A stretch of DNA of 64,000 nucleotides from Lachnospiraceae bacterium (GTDB lineage Bacteria > Bacillota > Clostridia > Lachnospirales > Lachnospiraceae), in assembly GCA_910575255.1 (NCBI GenBank), contig CAJTEM010000010.1, positions 62,001 through 126,000 on the forward strand, in the 5' to 3' direction. A model generated the notes under the pieces. That model ran no database searches. It was not told where the DNA came from and saw nothing but the letters and a program-made list of their open reading frames with translations. The number at the start of each line of letters is the position of its first letter. Position 1 is the first letter of the stretch. This document shows positions 24,104-33,779 of the stretch, in pieces. The translations under genes and the position numbers were made by a program.

Positions 24104-25633
24104 ATGAAAAAGTTGTGGACTGATTTACACAGCAATATTCATCATAATCAGATGGGAGATCTGGACCAATGGGTAGAGCATGCGCGGAAAATGTTGGATT
24201 TCTGGCCTGTTGCCTACTATCCTTACCAGATGGTAAAGTCAGAGACCGGCGCCGGACTTGAGGATTTGTGTCCTGTGACAGAGATGGAAAGGGACTGGGA
24301 GCTCGTCCGTGAAAAGACAGAAAAGGTCAACCGGGAGGGATATCCCATGTTTATGGGGTATGAATGGCAGGGCTGCGGATATGATGGGGATCATAATGTG
24401 TTCTTTTTGGATAATACACAGAAGATGGAACACCCTATGCGCTATGAGGAGCTTAAGGCAGTCTATGAGGGAGTGGAAGCGATTGCGATTCCGCATCATG
24501 TGGCCTATCAGCCGAACAGCAGGGGGAAAAACTGGGAGACGCATGATGAGGAGTTCTCTCCCTTTGCGGAAATCTATTCCAGCCATGGATGCAGCGAAAA
24601 CGATACCGGGCCGATGGATATGGAGCGCCATCTCCACATGGGGCCGAGGACTGGTGAGACCTGCTATGAGCGGGGGCTGGAGAGGGGATATCATGTGGGA
24701 TGCATGGCCTCCGGGGATAATCACAGCGTTCCGGCAGTCTATGACCATGGGAGCATGTGCGTATTGGCAGAGGATAATACCAAGAAAGCGATCTGGGAAG
24801 CGATGAGAAACCGGCGGGTGTACGGGGTCAGCAGAAGCCGGATGGAGATTGACTTTACCGTGGACGGGCATCCCATGGGGGCGGTGGTGCCGGCAGGGGA
24901 ACATACGCTCCGGTTTGCTATAAAAGCAGCGGATGCCATTGACCGGGTGGAGATTTTGAAGGACAATATTCTGGATGAAATGGTGGTGCATGCCGGGACC
25001 TGGGAGCATACCGGATCCGGAGAGAGTGAGAATATCCGGGTGAAATTTGCTGTTGAATTCGGGTGGGGACCGAATCCCCGGTTTTATCAGAATCTGCTGG
25101 TAAAGGAGTGGGAGGGATCTCTGACAATACCGGGAAGGCTGGTTTCGATCGAAAAGGCCTGGAACAATTTCGGACAGAAGCTTTATGAGGTGACAGAACA
25201 TGGCTGTCGTTTTCATATGACAACCTACATGTCCACAACGACCGGACATTGGATGGGACCGAGTACTGTGGTGAAGGAAGGCTTCGTCTTTGAGGTGGAA
25301 GGAAGACGGGAGGACACGATCTGTCTGAAGGTGGATAACTATGAGTATTGCTTTGCGATTGCGCAGTTGATGGAAACCTCCCGGATTCTTCCGCAATACA
25401 AGGAGAGCGTGGAGCTTGCCCGAAGAGTCTATGGCAATGTGGAGCATTACCGGGATGATTTTTACTGGCATAATGCTTACAAGACGAGGCTTCGCCAGGC
25501 GGTACCGGAAAAGGCCTACCGGATGGAGTATGAAAAGAGGATCACGATGGAGCCAGGGAGCCAGTATCGTCTGCGGGTGTGGCTGAGGAACGGTGATACG
25601 GCCTGGGTATCCCCGGTTTTTGCAAAGAGGTAG
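24104..25633 (+). CDS. PHP/DUF3604-like metal-dependent hydrolase
   Basis: 509 residues. The N-terminal part has PHP-like metal-binding features: LHSNIHHNQMGD (residues 8-19), MFMGYEW, IAIPHHVAY, EIYSSHGCSE and MASGDNHSVPA, in an order resembling PHP and DUF3604 proteins. The C-terminal part (about 250-500) is beta-rich and lacks clear motifs. No signal peptide. It is encoded between a TTT transporter and a sulfatase, 10 bases before the latter, so it probably hydrolyses an intermediate of the imported compound inside the cell. The exact reaction cannot be told. Confidence 0.68.
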   Translation: MKKLWTDLHSNIHHNQMGDLDQWVEHARKMLDFWPVAYYPYQMVKSETGAGLEDLCPVTEMERDWELVREKTEKVNREGYPMFMGYEWQGCGYDGDHNVFFLDNTQKMEHPMRYEELKAVYEGVEAIAIPHHVAYQPNSRGKNWETHDEEFSPFAEIYSSHGCSENDTGPMDMERHLHMGPRTGETCYERGLERGYHVGCMASGDNHSVPAVYDHGSMCVLAEDNTKKAIWEAMRNRRVYGVSRSRMEIDFTVDGHPMGAVVPAGEHTLRFAIKAADAIDRVEILKDNILDEMVVHAGTWEHTGSGESENIRVKFAVEFGWGPNPRFYQNLLVKEWEGSLTIPGRLVSIEKAWNNFGQKLYEVTEHGCRFHMTTYMSTTTGHWMGPSTVVKEGFVFEVEGRREDTICLKVDNYEYCFAIAQLMETSRILPQYKESVELARRVYGNVEHYRDDFYWHNAYKTRLRQAVPEKAYRMEYEKRITMEPGSQYRLRVWLRNGDTAWVSPVFAKR

Positions 25634-25643
25634 GAGAAGGCAG

Positions 25644-27041
25644 ATGAATGTACTTTACCTGAATACTCATGATATCGGCCGTTATCTGCAGACCTATGGA
25701 TATCCGGTGGATACGCCGAATCTGCTTCAGCTGTCAAGGGAGGGAATGGCTTTTTCCCGGATGTACTGTGCCAGCCCGACCTGTTCTCCGAGCCGGGGCG
25801 CGTTGCTGACGGGACAATATCCGCACAGCAATGGTTTGATCGGCTTGTCCCACAGGGGATTCCGTATGGACAAAAGGCATCATCTCGCCCGTTTTTTGAG
25901 GGACAATGGCTACGAGACGGTGCTTTCCGGGGTGCAGCATGAAGAAAAGCTTCACGAAGAAACAGGGATCGGTTATGAGCGTTGTCTGAACCCGCCGGAA
26001 TATTATCGCAGGGATATGGAGCAGTGTGACCTTTACACCTGGCAGGATGAGCTGGCAGCGGCAAATGCTGTCTGGTATTTAAAGGAACGCAAAGCAGAAG
26101 AACGTCCTTTTTTCCTGACAGCAGGCTTTGGATGCACGCACCGGGAATATCCGCGGGTTCCTGCAGATTATGAGACGGATTATGTGCAAGTCCCTATGTC
26201 CCTTCCGGATCTTCCCGAAATCAGAAAGGATATGGCAGGGATGAAAATCGCAGTAAAAACCGTGGATCGCCTTTGCGGAGATATCCTTCAGGCTTTAAGG
26301 GAATGCGGAGAATATGAGAATACGGTGATTCTGTTCACAACAGATCACGGCCTTCCTTTTCCGGGGATGAAGTGTCATCTCTATGATGAAGGCATGGGGG
26401 TCTCTTTTGTGATGCGCTATCCGGGAATGCCCCAGACCCACAAAGTCAGTAAAGCGCTTCTCTCCCAAACGGATGTGTTTCCCACCTTGTGTGAAATTCT
26501 GGGACTGGAAAAGCCGGAATGGCTTGAGGGACATTCCTTCCTTCCCATATTGCGGGGGGAGGCACAAAAGATCCGGACAGAGGTGTTCGGGGAGATCAAT
26601 TATCATGTGGCTTATGAGCCGGCGAGATGCGTGCGAACCTGCCGCTATAAGTATATCGCCCGCTGGGATAACGGATATGAATATGCTCCTCCGGTCGATA
26701 CGGATGACAGTCTGTCCAAGGAGGTGCTCCGCGAGTTCGGATATTTTCAAAGGAAACGTCAGAGCGAAGAGCTGTATGATCTGATGCTGGATCCGCAGGA
26801 GAGAGAGAATCTGGCAGGAGAGGATACATATGCTTCCGTGCTGGCAGACATGAGAGAAAGACTGAAGTCCTGGCAGATGAAAAGCGGGGATCCGCTGCTT
26901 GCCAGAGGACGCATGGAGCTGCCGGAAGGCGCGATTTGTGCGACAGCGGATTCCTACAGCACCAAAAGCCAGGTACTGCTGCCAGAGTGTGAGAAATATG
27001 TGGCGGCATTGAGGGGGCTTTTGCAGAACCCGATCGGATGA
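25644..27041 (+). CDS. sulfatase, N-sulfoglucosamine sulfohydrolase-like
   Basis: 465 residues. The formylglycine motif C47-S-P-S-R is followed by GALLTGQ; other family motifs are LYLNTHDIGRY near the start, GYETVLSGVQHEE, and TTDHGLPFPGMKCHLYDEGMGV with the second metal Asp-His pair. The THDxGRY opening and HSNGLIGLSHRGF stretch resemble heparan N-sulfatase-type members. No signal peptide, so it acts in the cytoplasm. The Cys must be converted to formylglycine by an anaerobic maturase, which is not in the window. AGGAGAAGG sets the start. Position after a transporter and a hydrolase suggests desulfation of an imported compound. Confidence 0.86.
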   Translation: MNVLYLNTHDIGRYLQTYGYPVDTPNLLQLSREGMAFSRMYCASPTCSPSRGALLTGQYPHSNGLIGLSHRGFRMDKRHHLARFLRDNGYETVLSGVQHEEKLHEETGIGYERCLNPPEYYRRDMEQCDLYTWQDELAAANAVWYLKERKAEERPFFLTAGFGCTHREYPRVPADYETDYVQVPMSLPDLPEIRKDMAGMKIAVKTVDRLCGDILQALRECGEYENTVILFTTDHGLPFPGMKCHLYDEGMGVSFVMRYPGMPQTHKVSKALLSQTDVFPTLCEILGLEKPEWLEGHSFLPILRGEAQKIRTEVFGEINYHVAYEPARCVRTCRYKYIARWDNGYEYAPPVDTDDSLSKEVLREFGYFQRKRQSEELYDLMLDPQERENLAGEDTYASVLADMRERLKSWQMKSGDPLLARGRMELPEGAICATADSYSTKSQVLLPECEKYVAALRGLLQNPIG

Positions 27042-27049
27042 TAAAAAGG

Positions 27050-27098
27050 GAAATACCGGCGTCATGGAAGATCCTGGCGCCGGTATTCTTTGCTTTTT
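27050..27098. terminator. bidirectional terminator between convergent genes
   Basis: AATACCGGCG (27052-27061) pairs perfectly with CGCCGGTATT (27078-27087). T-rich tracts follow on both strands: CTTTGCTTTTT on the forward and TTTCCCTTTTT on the reverse. It separates the sulfatase gene from the convergent activase gene. Confidence 0.85.
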
Positions 27099-27130
27099 AC
27101 AGGAAAATTCATACGACAAAAGCCGTGACG

Positions 27131-30100
27131 TCAGACACACTCCAGCATATTCTTCTGGGCGGTTGCCAGCATCAGCTTGATTCGGTTCAGCTGATTGACT
27201 TCACTGGCTCCCGGATCATAGTCTACGGCGATAATATTGGCTCCCGGATGCCTGCGGCGAAGCTCCTTGATGACTCCCTTTCCGACGATATGATTGGGCA
27301 GGCAGCCAAAGGGCTGAGTACAGACAATATTCTTCACATCGCTGTGAATCAGTTCCAGCATTTCACCAGTCAAGAACCATCCTTCGCCGGTCTGATTGCC
27401 CAGAGACACAAAATCCTGAGCCATGGCGGCCAGCTCCCGTATCCGTGACGGCGGGGTAAAATGGACGCTCTTTTCCAGCTCCCGCCGGGCAACCTTTCGC
27501 AGATATTCCAAAAGAGAGATTCCTAAGTTGCACAGCCAGGCCGTGGACTGCTTACCGCCCAGATGCTCTGCCTTAAAATTGCTGTTGTAGAAGCAGTAGA
27601 GCAGAAAGTCCATCAGATCCGGCATGACGGCCTCTGCTCCTTCGGACTCCAAAAGCTCCACAATATGATTGTTGGCGAGAGGAGAAAACTTTACCAGAAT
27701 TTCTCCCACGATGCCGACCCGGGGCTTTTCTATGTTCAGCCGTGGCAGAGCGTCAAAATCATGGATGATTCCACGGATATTCCGGCCGAAATTCATCATA
27801 TTGGCAGCCCGGGTGGACAGACTGCGGATACAACGGGCCTTCCATTTCTCGTGAAGTGCGTTGGCGGCCCCGGCCTCCTGTTCATAGGGACGGGTGGCAT
27901 AAAGGACCCGCATGAATACGTCGCCGTATACAATGGCCTGCATGGCCTTGGTGACAAGCGCCGGGGTAAAGGTGAAGCCGGGATTGGTCTCCATGCCGTT
28001 GGCATTGACAGATACGACCGGAACATGGTTTATGCCGGCCTTTTCCAGGGCGCGGCGGATAAAGCCGATATAGTTGGACGCCCGGCAGCCGCCGCCGGTC
28101 TGGGTCATGAGCACAGCCGTGCGGCTTAAATCATATTTGCCGGAGAGCAGCGCCTCCATCACCTGCCCGATCACGATCAGGGAGGGGTAGCAGGCGTCAT
28201 TATTGACATACTGCAGCCCTACGTCAATGGCAGAGCGGGTGTCATTTTTCAGGACCTCCATCTGATAGCCGAAAGCCCTCATGGCAGGTTCTAAAAGGTC
28301 AAAATGGATGGGCGACATCTGGGGACACAGCAGGGTATAATCCTTTTTCATCTCTCTGGTGAAAAGAACCCGGTTGTAGGAGCTGGATACCACATGACGT
28401 TCATAGTGCTTCTGACGGCGTACCCGAAGGGCAGCGATCAGGGAACGGATACGAATGCGGGCCGCGCCCAGGTTGTTCACCTCGTCAATCTTCAATACGG
28501 TGTAAATCTTGTCGGAACTGGTCAGGATCTCCTGAACCTGATCCGTGGTTACGGCGTCTAAACCGCAGCCAAAGGAATTGAGCTGGATCAGGTCTAAAAA
28601 ATCGTTCTGCTTGACAACGGTTGCCGCCCGATACAGACGGGAATGGTACATCCACTGATCCGTGACCACCAGAGGTCTCTCGGCGTCTGCCAGATGGGAG
28701 ACGGAGTCCTCAGTCAGAACAGCCAGCCCGTAGGAGGTGATCAGCTCGGGAATTCCGTGGTGGATCTCCGGATCCACATGGTAGGGGCGTCCGGCCAGCA
28801 CAATGCCGTTCCGATTGTGTTTCTTCAGCCAGTCGATGGTCTCCTCTCCCTTTTTTTCCATGTCCCGGCGGGATTTGAGAAGCTCCTCCCAGCCGGCGTG
28901 AGCTGCCTTTTGAATCTCCACAGAGGAAATTGCATATTCCTTTCCGATTTCCACAATCAGCTGCCGGGTCAGAATCTCTTCACTTGTGAAAGCCAGGAAG
29001 GGATTCAGGAAATGAATGTGAAACTCAGCCAGCTCTTCTACGTTGTTCTTGATGTTTTCCGCATAAGAGGTGACCATGGGGCAGTTAAAATGGTTGCCGG
29101 CCTTCGGGGTCTCATTCCGTTCGTAGGGAATGCAGGGATAGAAAATCTCCCGGATTCCCTGTTTGATGAGCCAGGAAATGTGGCCGTGTACCAGCTTGGC
29201 CGGGTAGCACTCGGACTCGCTGGGAATGGATTCGATCCCCAGCTCATAGATCTTTTTGGTGGACTGGGGGGACAGTATGACACGAAAACCCAGTTCCCGG
29301 AAGAATACTGCCCAGAAGGGAAAGTTTTCATACATGTTCAGTACCCGGGGGATTCCGATGGTTCCCCGGGGGGCGAGATCCGGAGTCAGAGGCTCGTAAT
29401 CAAACATCCGGTGATATTTGTAATCAAACAGATTGGGAACTTCTTTTCGTGATTTCTCCTTTCCCAGCCCCCGCTCGCAGCGATTGCCGCTGACATACTG
29501 CCTGCCGCCTTCAAAGCGATTCACGGTCAGCACGCAGTGGTTGGTACAGCCCTTACAGCGGGTCATGGAGGTCTCGTACTGCAAAGAGACGATTTTGTCA
29601 AGTGCCATCATGGAGGTCTTTTTGGAGCAGTCGTGCCGCTCTCTGGCAATCAGCGCGGCTCCGAAGGCACCCATGATTCCGGCAATGTCCGGACGGACGG
29701 CCTCACAGCCGGAGATCTTTTCAAAACTGCGCAGAACGGCGTCATTGTAAAAGGTGCCGCCCTGGACGACCACATGACTGCCAAGATCCGAGGCATTGGT
29801 GATTTTGATGACCTTAAAAAGAGCATTTTTGATGACCGAATAGGCCAGCCCTGCGGAAATATCTGCCACAGAAGCCCCCTCTTTCTGTGCCTGCTTGACA
29901 TTGGAGTTCATGAATACGGTGCAGCGGGTGCCCAAGTCCGTGGGATTTTCGGCAAAGAGCGCTGCTCTGGCGAAATCCTCCACCTGGTAGTTTAAGGATT
30001 TGGCAAAGGTCTCGATAAAGGAGCCGCAGCCGGAGGAGCAGGCTTCATTCAGCTGGACACTGTCCACAGTGCCGTCCTTGATCCGGATGCATTTCATGTC

Positions 30101-31369
30101 CTGGCCGCCGATATCCAGGATGCAGTCTACTTCCGGATCGAAAAATGCCGCTGCATAGTAGTGGGAGATGGTTTCTACCTCGCCCTCGTCCAGCAGAAAA
30201 GCAGATTTTAACAAAGCCTCTCCATAGCCGGTAGAGCAGGACCAGGCTATTCTGGCTTTTGGGGGAAGCAGGGAGCGAATCTCCTTCATGGCGCGGATAG
30301 CCGTGGCCAGGGGGCTTCCGTTGTTGTTGGAATAAAAGCGGTAAAGAAGGCTTCCGTCCTTTCCTACCAGAGCTGCCTTGGTGGTGGTGGAGCCGGCGTC
30401 AATGCCGAGATAGCAGTCCCCCTCATAAGACGAGAGGTCAGCGGTCTTGACATTGTGGCAGTTATGGCGCTCACAGAACCTGTCATAGTCTTCCCGGGAT
30501 GAGAACAGAGGCTCCATCCGATTGATCTCTGCGTCCATACGGATACCGGCGCTTAAGCTGTGGATCATGTCGCTTAAAGAAAGAACCTCGCCTTCTGCGT
30601 TCATGGCGGCGCCTATGGCCGCAAACAGATGGGAATGCTTTGGTGCGATGGTATGCTCTTTATCCAGATTCAGGGTGCGGGCAAAGGCGCGGCGAAGCTG
30701 GGGCAGAAAGTGAAGGGGGCCTCCCAAGAAGGCAACCGTCCCCCGGATGGGCTTGCCGCAGGCCAGGCCACTGATAGTCTGGTTGACCACAGCCTGAAAA
30801 ATAGAAGCAGCCAGGTCTTCCCTGGTGGCGCCTTCATTGATCAGCGGCTGGATATCTGATTTGGCAAATACGCCGCATCGGGCCGCGATCGGATAGATCA
30901 TCTGATAATTTTCGGCATACTGATTAAGCCCTGTGGCGTCGGTCTGCAAAAGAGCGGCCATCTGGTCAATGAAGGAGCCGGTGCCGCCGGCGCAGATGCC
31001 GTTCATGCGCTGGTCAATGCCGCCGGTAAAGTAGATGATCTTGGCGTCCTCACCGCCCAGTTCAATGGCCACATCCGTCTGGGGCGCCTCGGCCTTTAAG
31101 GCAGTGGCGACCGCCACCACCTCCTGGGTGAAAGGGATATGTAAATGTCTGGAAAGTGTCAGTCCGCCGGAGCCGGTGATGCCGGGACGTATCCGGATCT
31201 CGCCCAGCTGCTCGCGGGCCCGGGACAGCAAGAGCGCGAGAGTCTCCTGAATGTTGGCGTAGTGCCGTTCATAATCAGAAAAAACGATACGCTCCTTTTG
31301 CATGACAGCGATTTTCACTGTGGTGGAGCCGATATCAATACCTAACGTTTCCGTACTGTGTAGATTCAT
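27131..31369 (-). CDS. giant acyl-CoA dehydratase activase-related protein
   Basis: 1412 residues. Two BadF/BadG-type ASKHA ATPase domains lie in tandem ([16 protein letters not shown] at about 8-23; [17 protein letters not shown] near 320). These have GGED- and GGQDMKCI-type metal or ATP loops and cysteines ([15 protein letters not shown]) that in activators hold a [4Fe-4S] cluster. A Cys-rich CKGCTNHC segment near 605 follows, then DUF2229 and 2-hydroxyglutaryl-CoA dehydratase D-component-like domains ([34 protein letters not shown]-like [10 protein letters not shown]). Radical dehydratase activators use ATP to inject an electron into the dehydratase; this protein joins activator- and dehydratase-like parts. 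Physiological role unknown. A ribosome site lies some 20 bases upstream, with a GGGAATTTCCC palindrome between. Confidence 0.82.
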   Translation of the reverse strand: MNLHSTETLGIDIGSTTVKIAVMQKERIVFSDYERHYANIQETLALLLSRAREQLGEIRIRPGITGSGGLTLSRHLHIPFTQEVVAVATALKAEAPQTDVAIELGGEDAKIIYFTGGIDQRMNGICAGGTGSFIDQMAALLQTDATGLNQYAENYQMIYPIAARCGVFAKSDIQPLINEGATREDLAASIFQAVVNQTISGLACGKPIRGTVAFLGGPLHFLPQLRRAFARTLNLDKEHTIAPKHSHLFAAIGAAMNAEGEVLSLSDMIHSLSAGIRMDAEINRMEPLFSSREDYDRFCERHNCHNVKTADLSSYEGDCYLGIDAGSTTTKAALVGKDGSLLYRFYSNNNGSPLATAIRAMKEIRSLLPPKARIAWSCSTGYGEALLKSAFLLDEGEVETISHYYAAAFFDPEVDCILDIGGQDMKCIRIKDGTVDSVQLNEACSSGCGSFIETFAKSLNYQVEDFARAALFAENPTDLGTRCTVFMNSNVKQAQKEGASVADISAGLAYSVIKNALFKVIKITNASDLGSHVVVQGGTFYNDAVLRSFEKISGCEAVRPDIAGIMGAFGAALIARERHDCSKKTSMMALDKIVSLQYETSMTRCKGCTNHCVLTVNRFEGGRQYVSGNRCERGLGKEKSRKEVPNLFDYKYHRMFDYEPLTPDLAPRGTIGIPRVLNMYENFPFWAVFFRELGFRVILSPQSTKKIYELGIESIPSESECYPAKLVHGHISWLIKQGIREIFYPCIPYERNETPKAGNHFNCPMVTSYAENIKNNVEELAEFHIHFLNPFLAFTSEEILTRQLIVEIGKEYAISSVEIQKAAHAGWEELLKSRRDMEKKGEETIDWLKKHNRNGIVLAGRPYHVDPEIHHGIPELITSYGLAVLTEDSVSHLADAERPLVVTDQWMYHSRLYRAATVVKQNDFLDLIQLNSFGCGLDAVTTDQVQEILTSSDKIYTVLKIDEVNNLGAARIRIRSLIAALRVRRQKHYERHVVSSSYNRVLFTREMKKDYTLLCPQMSPIHFDLLEPAMRAFGYQMEVLKNDTRSAIDVGLQYVNNDACYPSLIVIGQVMEALLSGKYDLSRTAVLMTQTGGGCRASNYIGFIRRALEKAGINHVPVVSVNANGMETNPGFTFTPALVTKAMQAIVYGDVFMRVLYATRPYEQEAGAANALHEKWKARCIRSLSTRAANMMNFGRNIRGIIHDFDALPRLNIEKPRVGIVGEILVKFSPLANNHIVELLESEGAEAVMPDLMDFLLYCFYNSNFKAEHLGGKQSTAWLCNLGISLLEYLRKVARRELEKSVHFTPPSRIRELAAMAQDFVSLGNQTGEGWFLTGEMLELIHSDVKNIVCTQPFGCLPNHIVGKGVIKELRRRHPGANIIAVDYDPGASEVNQLNRIKLMLATAQKNMLECV

Positions 31370-31555
31370 ATCTGCGGGAAATTCCCTGCCTCCTTATCTT
31401 TCCGTTGCGGTTTTACCGCTGAAATATTTGTATCAATGGAAATAATTTCTCCATGCAGCAAAAAGAATGCAACGATACTTTAACATAAAATCTGAAGGAA
31501 TACAATTTTATGAGGCGTAAAAAAAAGGTTAAGAAATAATAATCCCCTAATCTGT

Positions 31556-31584
31556 TTGACAAACCGACCCTCAGAAATTATAAT
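31556..31584 (+). promoter_or_regulatory. perfect-consensus sigma-A promoter upstream of corA
   Basis: TTGACA (31556-31561), exactly 17 bases, TATAAT (31579-31584): a complete match to consensus. It gives a leader of about 290 bases before corA, which contains a short translated-looking frame. Confidence 0.9.
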
Positions 31585-31624
31585 GTGGATGGAGAGAAAA
31601 TTCAGAAAAAAGGAGGCGACAGGA

Positions 31625-31738
31625 ATGGATGGTGGTTCGGCATACCACATAGACACCGATGATGTACGAAAGCGGAAGCCTGCACTGCCGTTTCCGGGAA
31701 TCGGGTGTATTTTCTTTCAGAGGGTCTGTTTTGTCTGA
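31625..31738 (+). CDS. candidate 37-residue leader peptide upstream of corA
   Basis: An ATG 8 bases after a perfect AGGAGG opens a 37-codon frame (MDGGSAYHIDTDDVRKR, then KPALPFPGIG and a hydrophobic end FFQRVCFV). It lies wholly within the corA leader, about 34 bases after the predicted transcript start. The acidic DTDD segment and the later proline-containing stretch recall Mg2+-sensing leader peptides such as MgtL in enterobacteria, but there is no sequence kinship to rely on. It may be a true small protein, a leader peptide or a chance frame. Confidence 0.5.
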   Translation: MDGGSAYHIDTDDVRKRKPALPFPGIGCIFFQRVCFV

Positions 31739-31881
31739 CGGCAAGGGAACTGTGGGATGAAGAGGACAGTGAGAGAAGGAGGATACCTTTGGTTTTTCGG
31801 GCCTTTCCAGGTGCAGTGCGGGTTTTCAATGCCTGAATTTTGAGTGGTGCCGGGAATGGTGCCAGGGAAAGGAGAAAAGCC

Positions 31882-32823
31882 ATGATTCGTATTTTTAAGA
31901 CAGAAGAGGGAACCATCCACCAGAAGGATGAGGCAGAGAGCGGATGCTGGATTGCACTGACAGACCCTACGGCTACGGAGATTCTGGAGATTGCCGAAAA
32001 GTATGAGATCGATCCGGATCACTTAAAGGCGCCGCTGGATGAAGAGGAGCGTTCCCGTATTGAGAGTGAAGACCATTACAGTTTGATTCTGGTAGACATT
32101 CCTGCCATTGAGGAGAGGAATGAGAAGGACTGGTATGTGACCATCCCCATGGGGATAATCATGACCGAGGATATGATTGTGACGGTATGTCTGGAGGACA
32201 CGCCGGTGCTGACAGCCTTTATGGACGGGAGGGTGAGAGATTTTCACACCTATATGAAGACCCGGTTCATTCTGCAGATCCTGTATAAGAGCGCGTCTCT
32301 GTATCTGCAGTATCTGCGGATCATTGACAAAAAGAGCGAGGTGGTGGAGCGGGAGCTGCATAAGTCCCAGAAGAACCGGGAGCTGATTGAGCTTCTGGAG
32401 CTGGAGAAGAGTCTGGTGTATTTTACTACCTCCCTGCGGTCCAATGAGGTGGTTTTTGAGAAGCTTTTAAAGAATGAGAAGATTAAAAAGTATCCGGAGG
32501 ATACAGAGCTTTTAGAGGATGTTATCATCGAGAATAAGCAGGCCATGGAGATGGCCAATATCTACAGCGGTATTTTAAGCGGCACCATGGATGCCTTTGC
32601 TTCCGTGATTTCCAATAATCTGAATATCGTGATGAAATTTCTGGCAACGATTACGATTGTTATGTCGATTCCCACCATGGTGGCGAGCTTTTACGGCATG
32701 AATGTGAACCCTGCGGGGATGCCTTATGCCCAGAGCCTGTATGGATTCTGGATTGTGCTGGGGTTTGCGGTGGCGTTATCTCTCTTGGTGGCTCTGATCT
32801 TCTCCAAGAAGAATTTGTTCTGA
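31882..32823 (+). CDS. corA: CorA-family divalent-cation transporter
   Basis: 313 residues. An N-terminal cytoplasmic alpha/beta domain (to about 165) and a long helix lead to two C-terminal membrane helices. The signature YGMNVNP (GMN at 272-274) lies between them and the protein ends KKNLF. This is the pentameric Mg2+/Co2+ channel fold. The start at 31882 has AAAGGAG at suitable distance; an upstream in-frame start would add 14 residues of poor context. Transcription probably starts at the consensus promoter 300 bases upstream and passes through a leader that may regulate by metal supply. Confidence 0.94.
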   Translation: MIRIFKTEEGTIHQKDEAESGCWIALTDPTATEILEIAEKYEIDPDHLKAPLDEEERSRIESEDHYSLILVDIPAIEERNEKDWYVTIPMGIIMTEDMIVTVCLEDTPVLTAFMDGRVRDFHTYMKTRFILQILYKSASLYLQYLRIIDKKSEVVERELHKSQKNRELIELLELEKSLVYFTTSLRSNEVVFEKLLKNEKIKKYPEDTELLEDVIIENKQAMEMANIYSGILSGTMDAFASVISNNLNIVMKFLATITIVMSIPTMVASFYGMNVNPAGMPYAQSLYGFWIVLGFAVALSLLVALIFSKKNLF

Positions 32824-32837
32824 AGAAAGGATTGCAG

Positions 32838-33704
32838 ATGAAGTTTTTTTATGAATTCGAGCGAAGATTTAACCGATACGCGATTCCCAATCTGATGTAC
32901 TATATCGTGATTCTGTATGCAGTAGGACTGGCAGTCTATGTGGTGAATCCTGTGATGTACTGGAGCATATACGGGAACTACCTGTGCCTCGACGGGAGGG
33001 CGCTTCTGCATGGACAGATCTGGCGGCTGGCGACTTTTTTAATCTTTCCGCCGTCTTTTGGCTCGTTCCGGTTTACCAGTGTGTTTTTTGGGATCATCGC
33101 TCTGTTTATGTACCACAGCCTGGGTCAGACTCTGGAAAATGTGTGGGGTTCGTTCCGGTTTAACGTATTTTTCTTTATGGGAATGATCGCCCAGGCTCTG
33201 GCATGCCTGATCGGTTATGTGGTATTTAAGCAGAACTGGATGCTGACCACGGGATTTTTGAATTCTTCCGTTTTTCTTGCTTTTGCCATGTATTTTCCGG
33301 ATGTACAGTTTCTTCTGTTTTTTGTATTGCCGGTTAAGGCAAAGTGGCTGGCAGTGGCAGAGTGTGCCGTGTATCTGTACAGCTTTGTGTTCGGGAGTGC
33401 GGCGGTTCGCTGCGAGCTGGTGGTTTCCCTGGCCAACATTCTGATTTTCTTTTTGCTGACCAGGAATTTCAAACGCTATGCGCCCAGGGAAGTACGCAGG
33501 AAGAACAATTTTAAAAAAGAAGTGAAAATGCATCCGAAGAGAGGAACTACCCGTCATCGCTGCGCAGTCTGTGGGCGCACAGAAGCGGACGGGGCGGATC
33601 TGGAGTTCCGCTACTGTTCCAAATGTGAAGGAAGCTATGAATACTGTAAGGAGCATTTATATACCCATAAGCATGTGATCAAAGAGGATGGCGGACAGTC
33701 CTGA
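32838..33704 (+). CDS. rhomboid-fold membrane protein with zinc-binding C-terminal tail
   Basis: 288 residues with about six membrane helices (32-215) and a soluble tail. Rhomboid-like features are the WRL loop (GQIWRLATFLIFPP) and the E-x-x-W-G turn in LENVWGSFRFN. The catalytic GxSG serine motif is absent (the site reads TGFLNSSVF) and no histidine is seen in the last helix, so it is probably not a protease. The tail has CAVCGRTE, CSKCEGSYEYCKEH and THKH, a zinc-binding pattern. It begins 14 bases after corA with GAAAGG as ribosome site and is likely co-transcribed. It may be a pseudo-rhomboid that handles membrane clients. Confidence 0.75.
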   Translation: MKFFYEFERRFNRYAIPNLMYYIVILYAVGLAVYVVNPVMYWSIYGNYLCLDGRALLHGQIWRLATFLIFPPSFGSFRFTSVFFGIIALFMYHSLGQTLENVWGSFRFNVFFFMGMIAQALACLIGYVVFKQNWMLTTGFLNSSVFLAFAMYFPDVQFLLFFVLPVKAKWLAVAECAVYLYSFVFGSAAVRCELVVSLANILIFFLLTRNFKRYAPREVRRKNNFKKEVKMHPKRGTTRHRCAVCGRTEADGADLEFRYCSKCEGSYEYCKEHLYTHKHVIKEDGGQS

Positions 33705-33779
33705 TGCAGACGGGAAACTGCTTTGGATAAAAGGAAGGAAAGAGAAGAACGGCTCAGGGGCCGGAAGATGGAGGAAGCT

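Noticed and set aside
24239-25471. Reverse-strand open frame of 410 codons opposite the PHP-like gene
   Set aside because: No ribosome site, biased composition, and complete overlap with a better-supported gene.
31585-31881. M-box (Mg2+) riboswitch in the corA leader
   Set aside because: The conserved M-box core sequences could not be found; only the leader frame is supported.
32023-32361. Reverse open frames across corA
   Set aside because: Fully contained in corA and without coding features.
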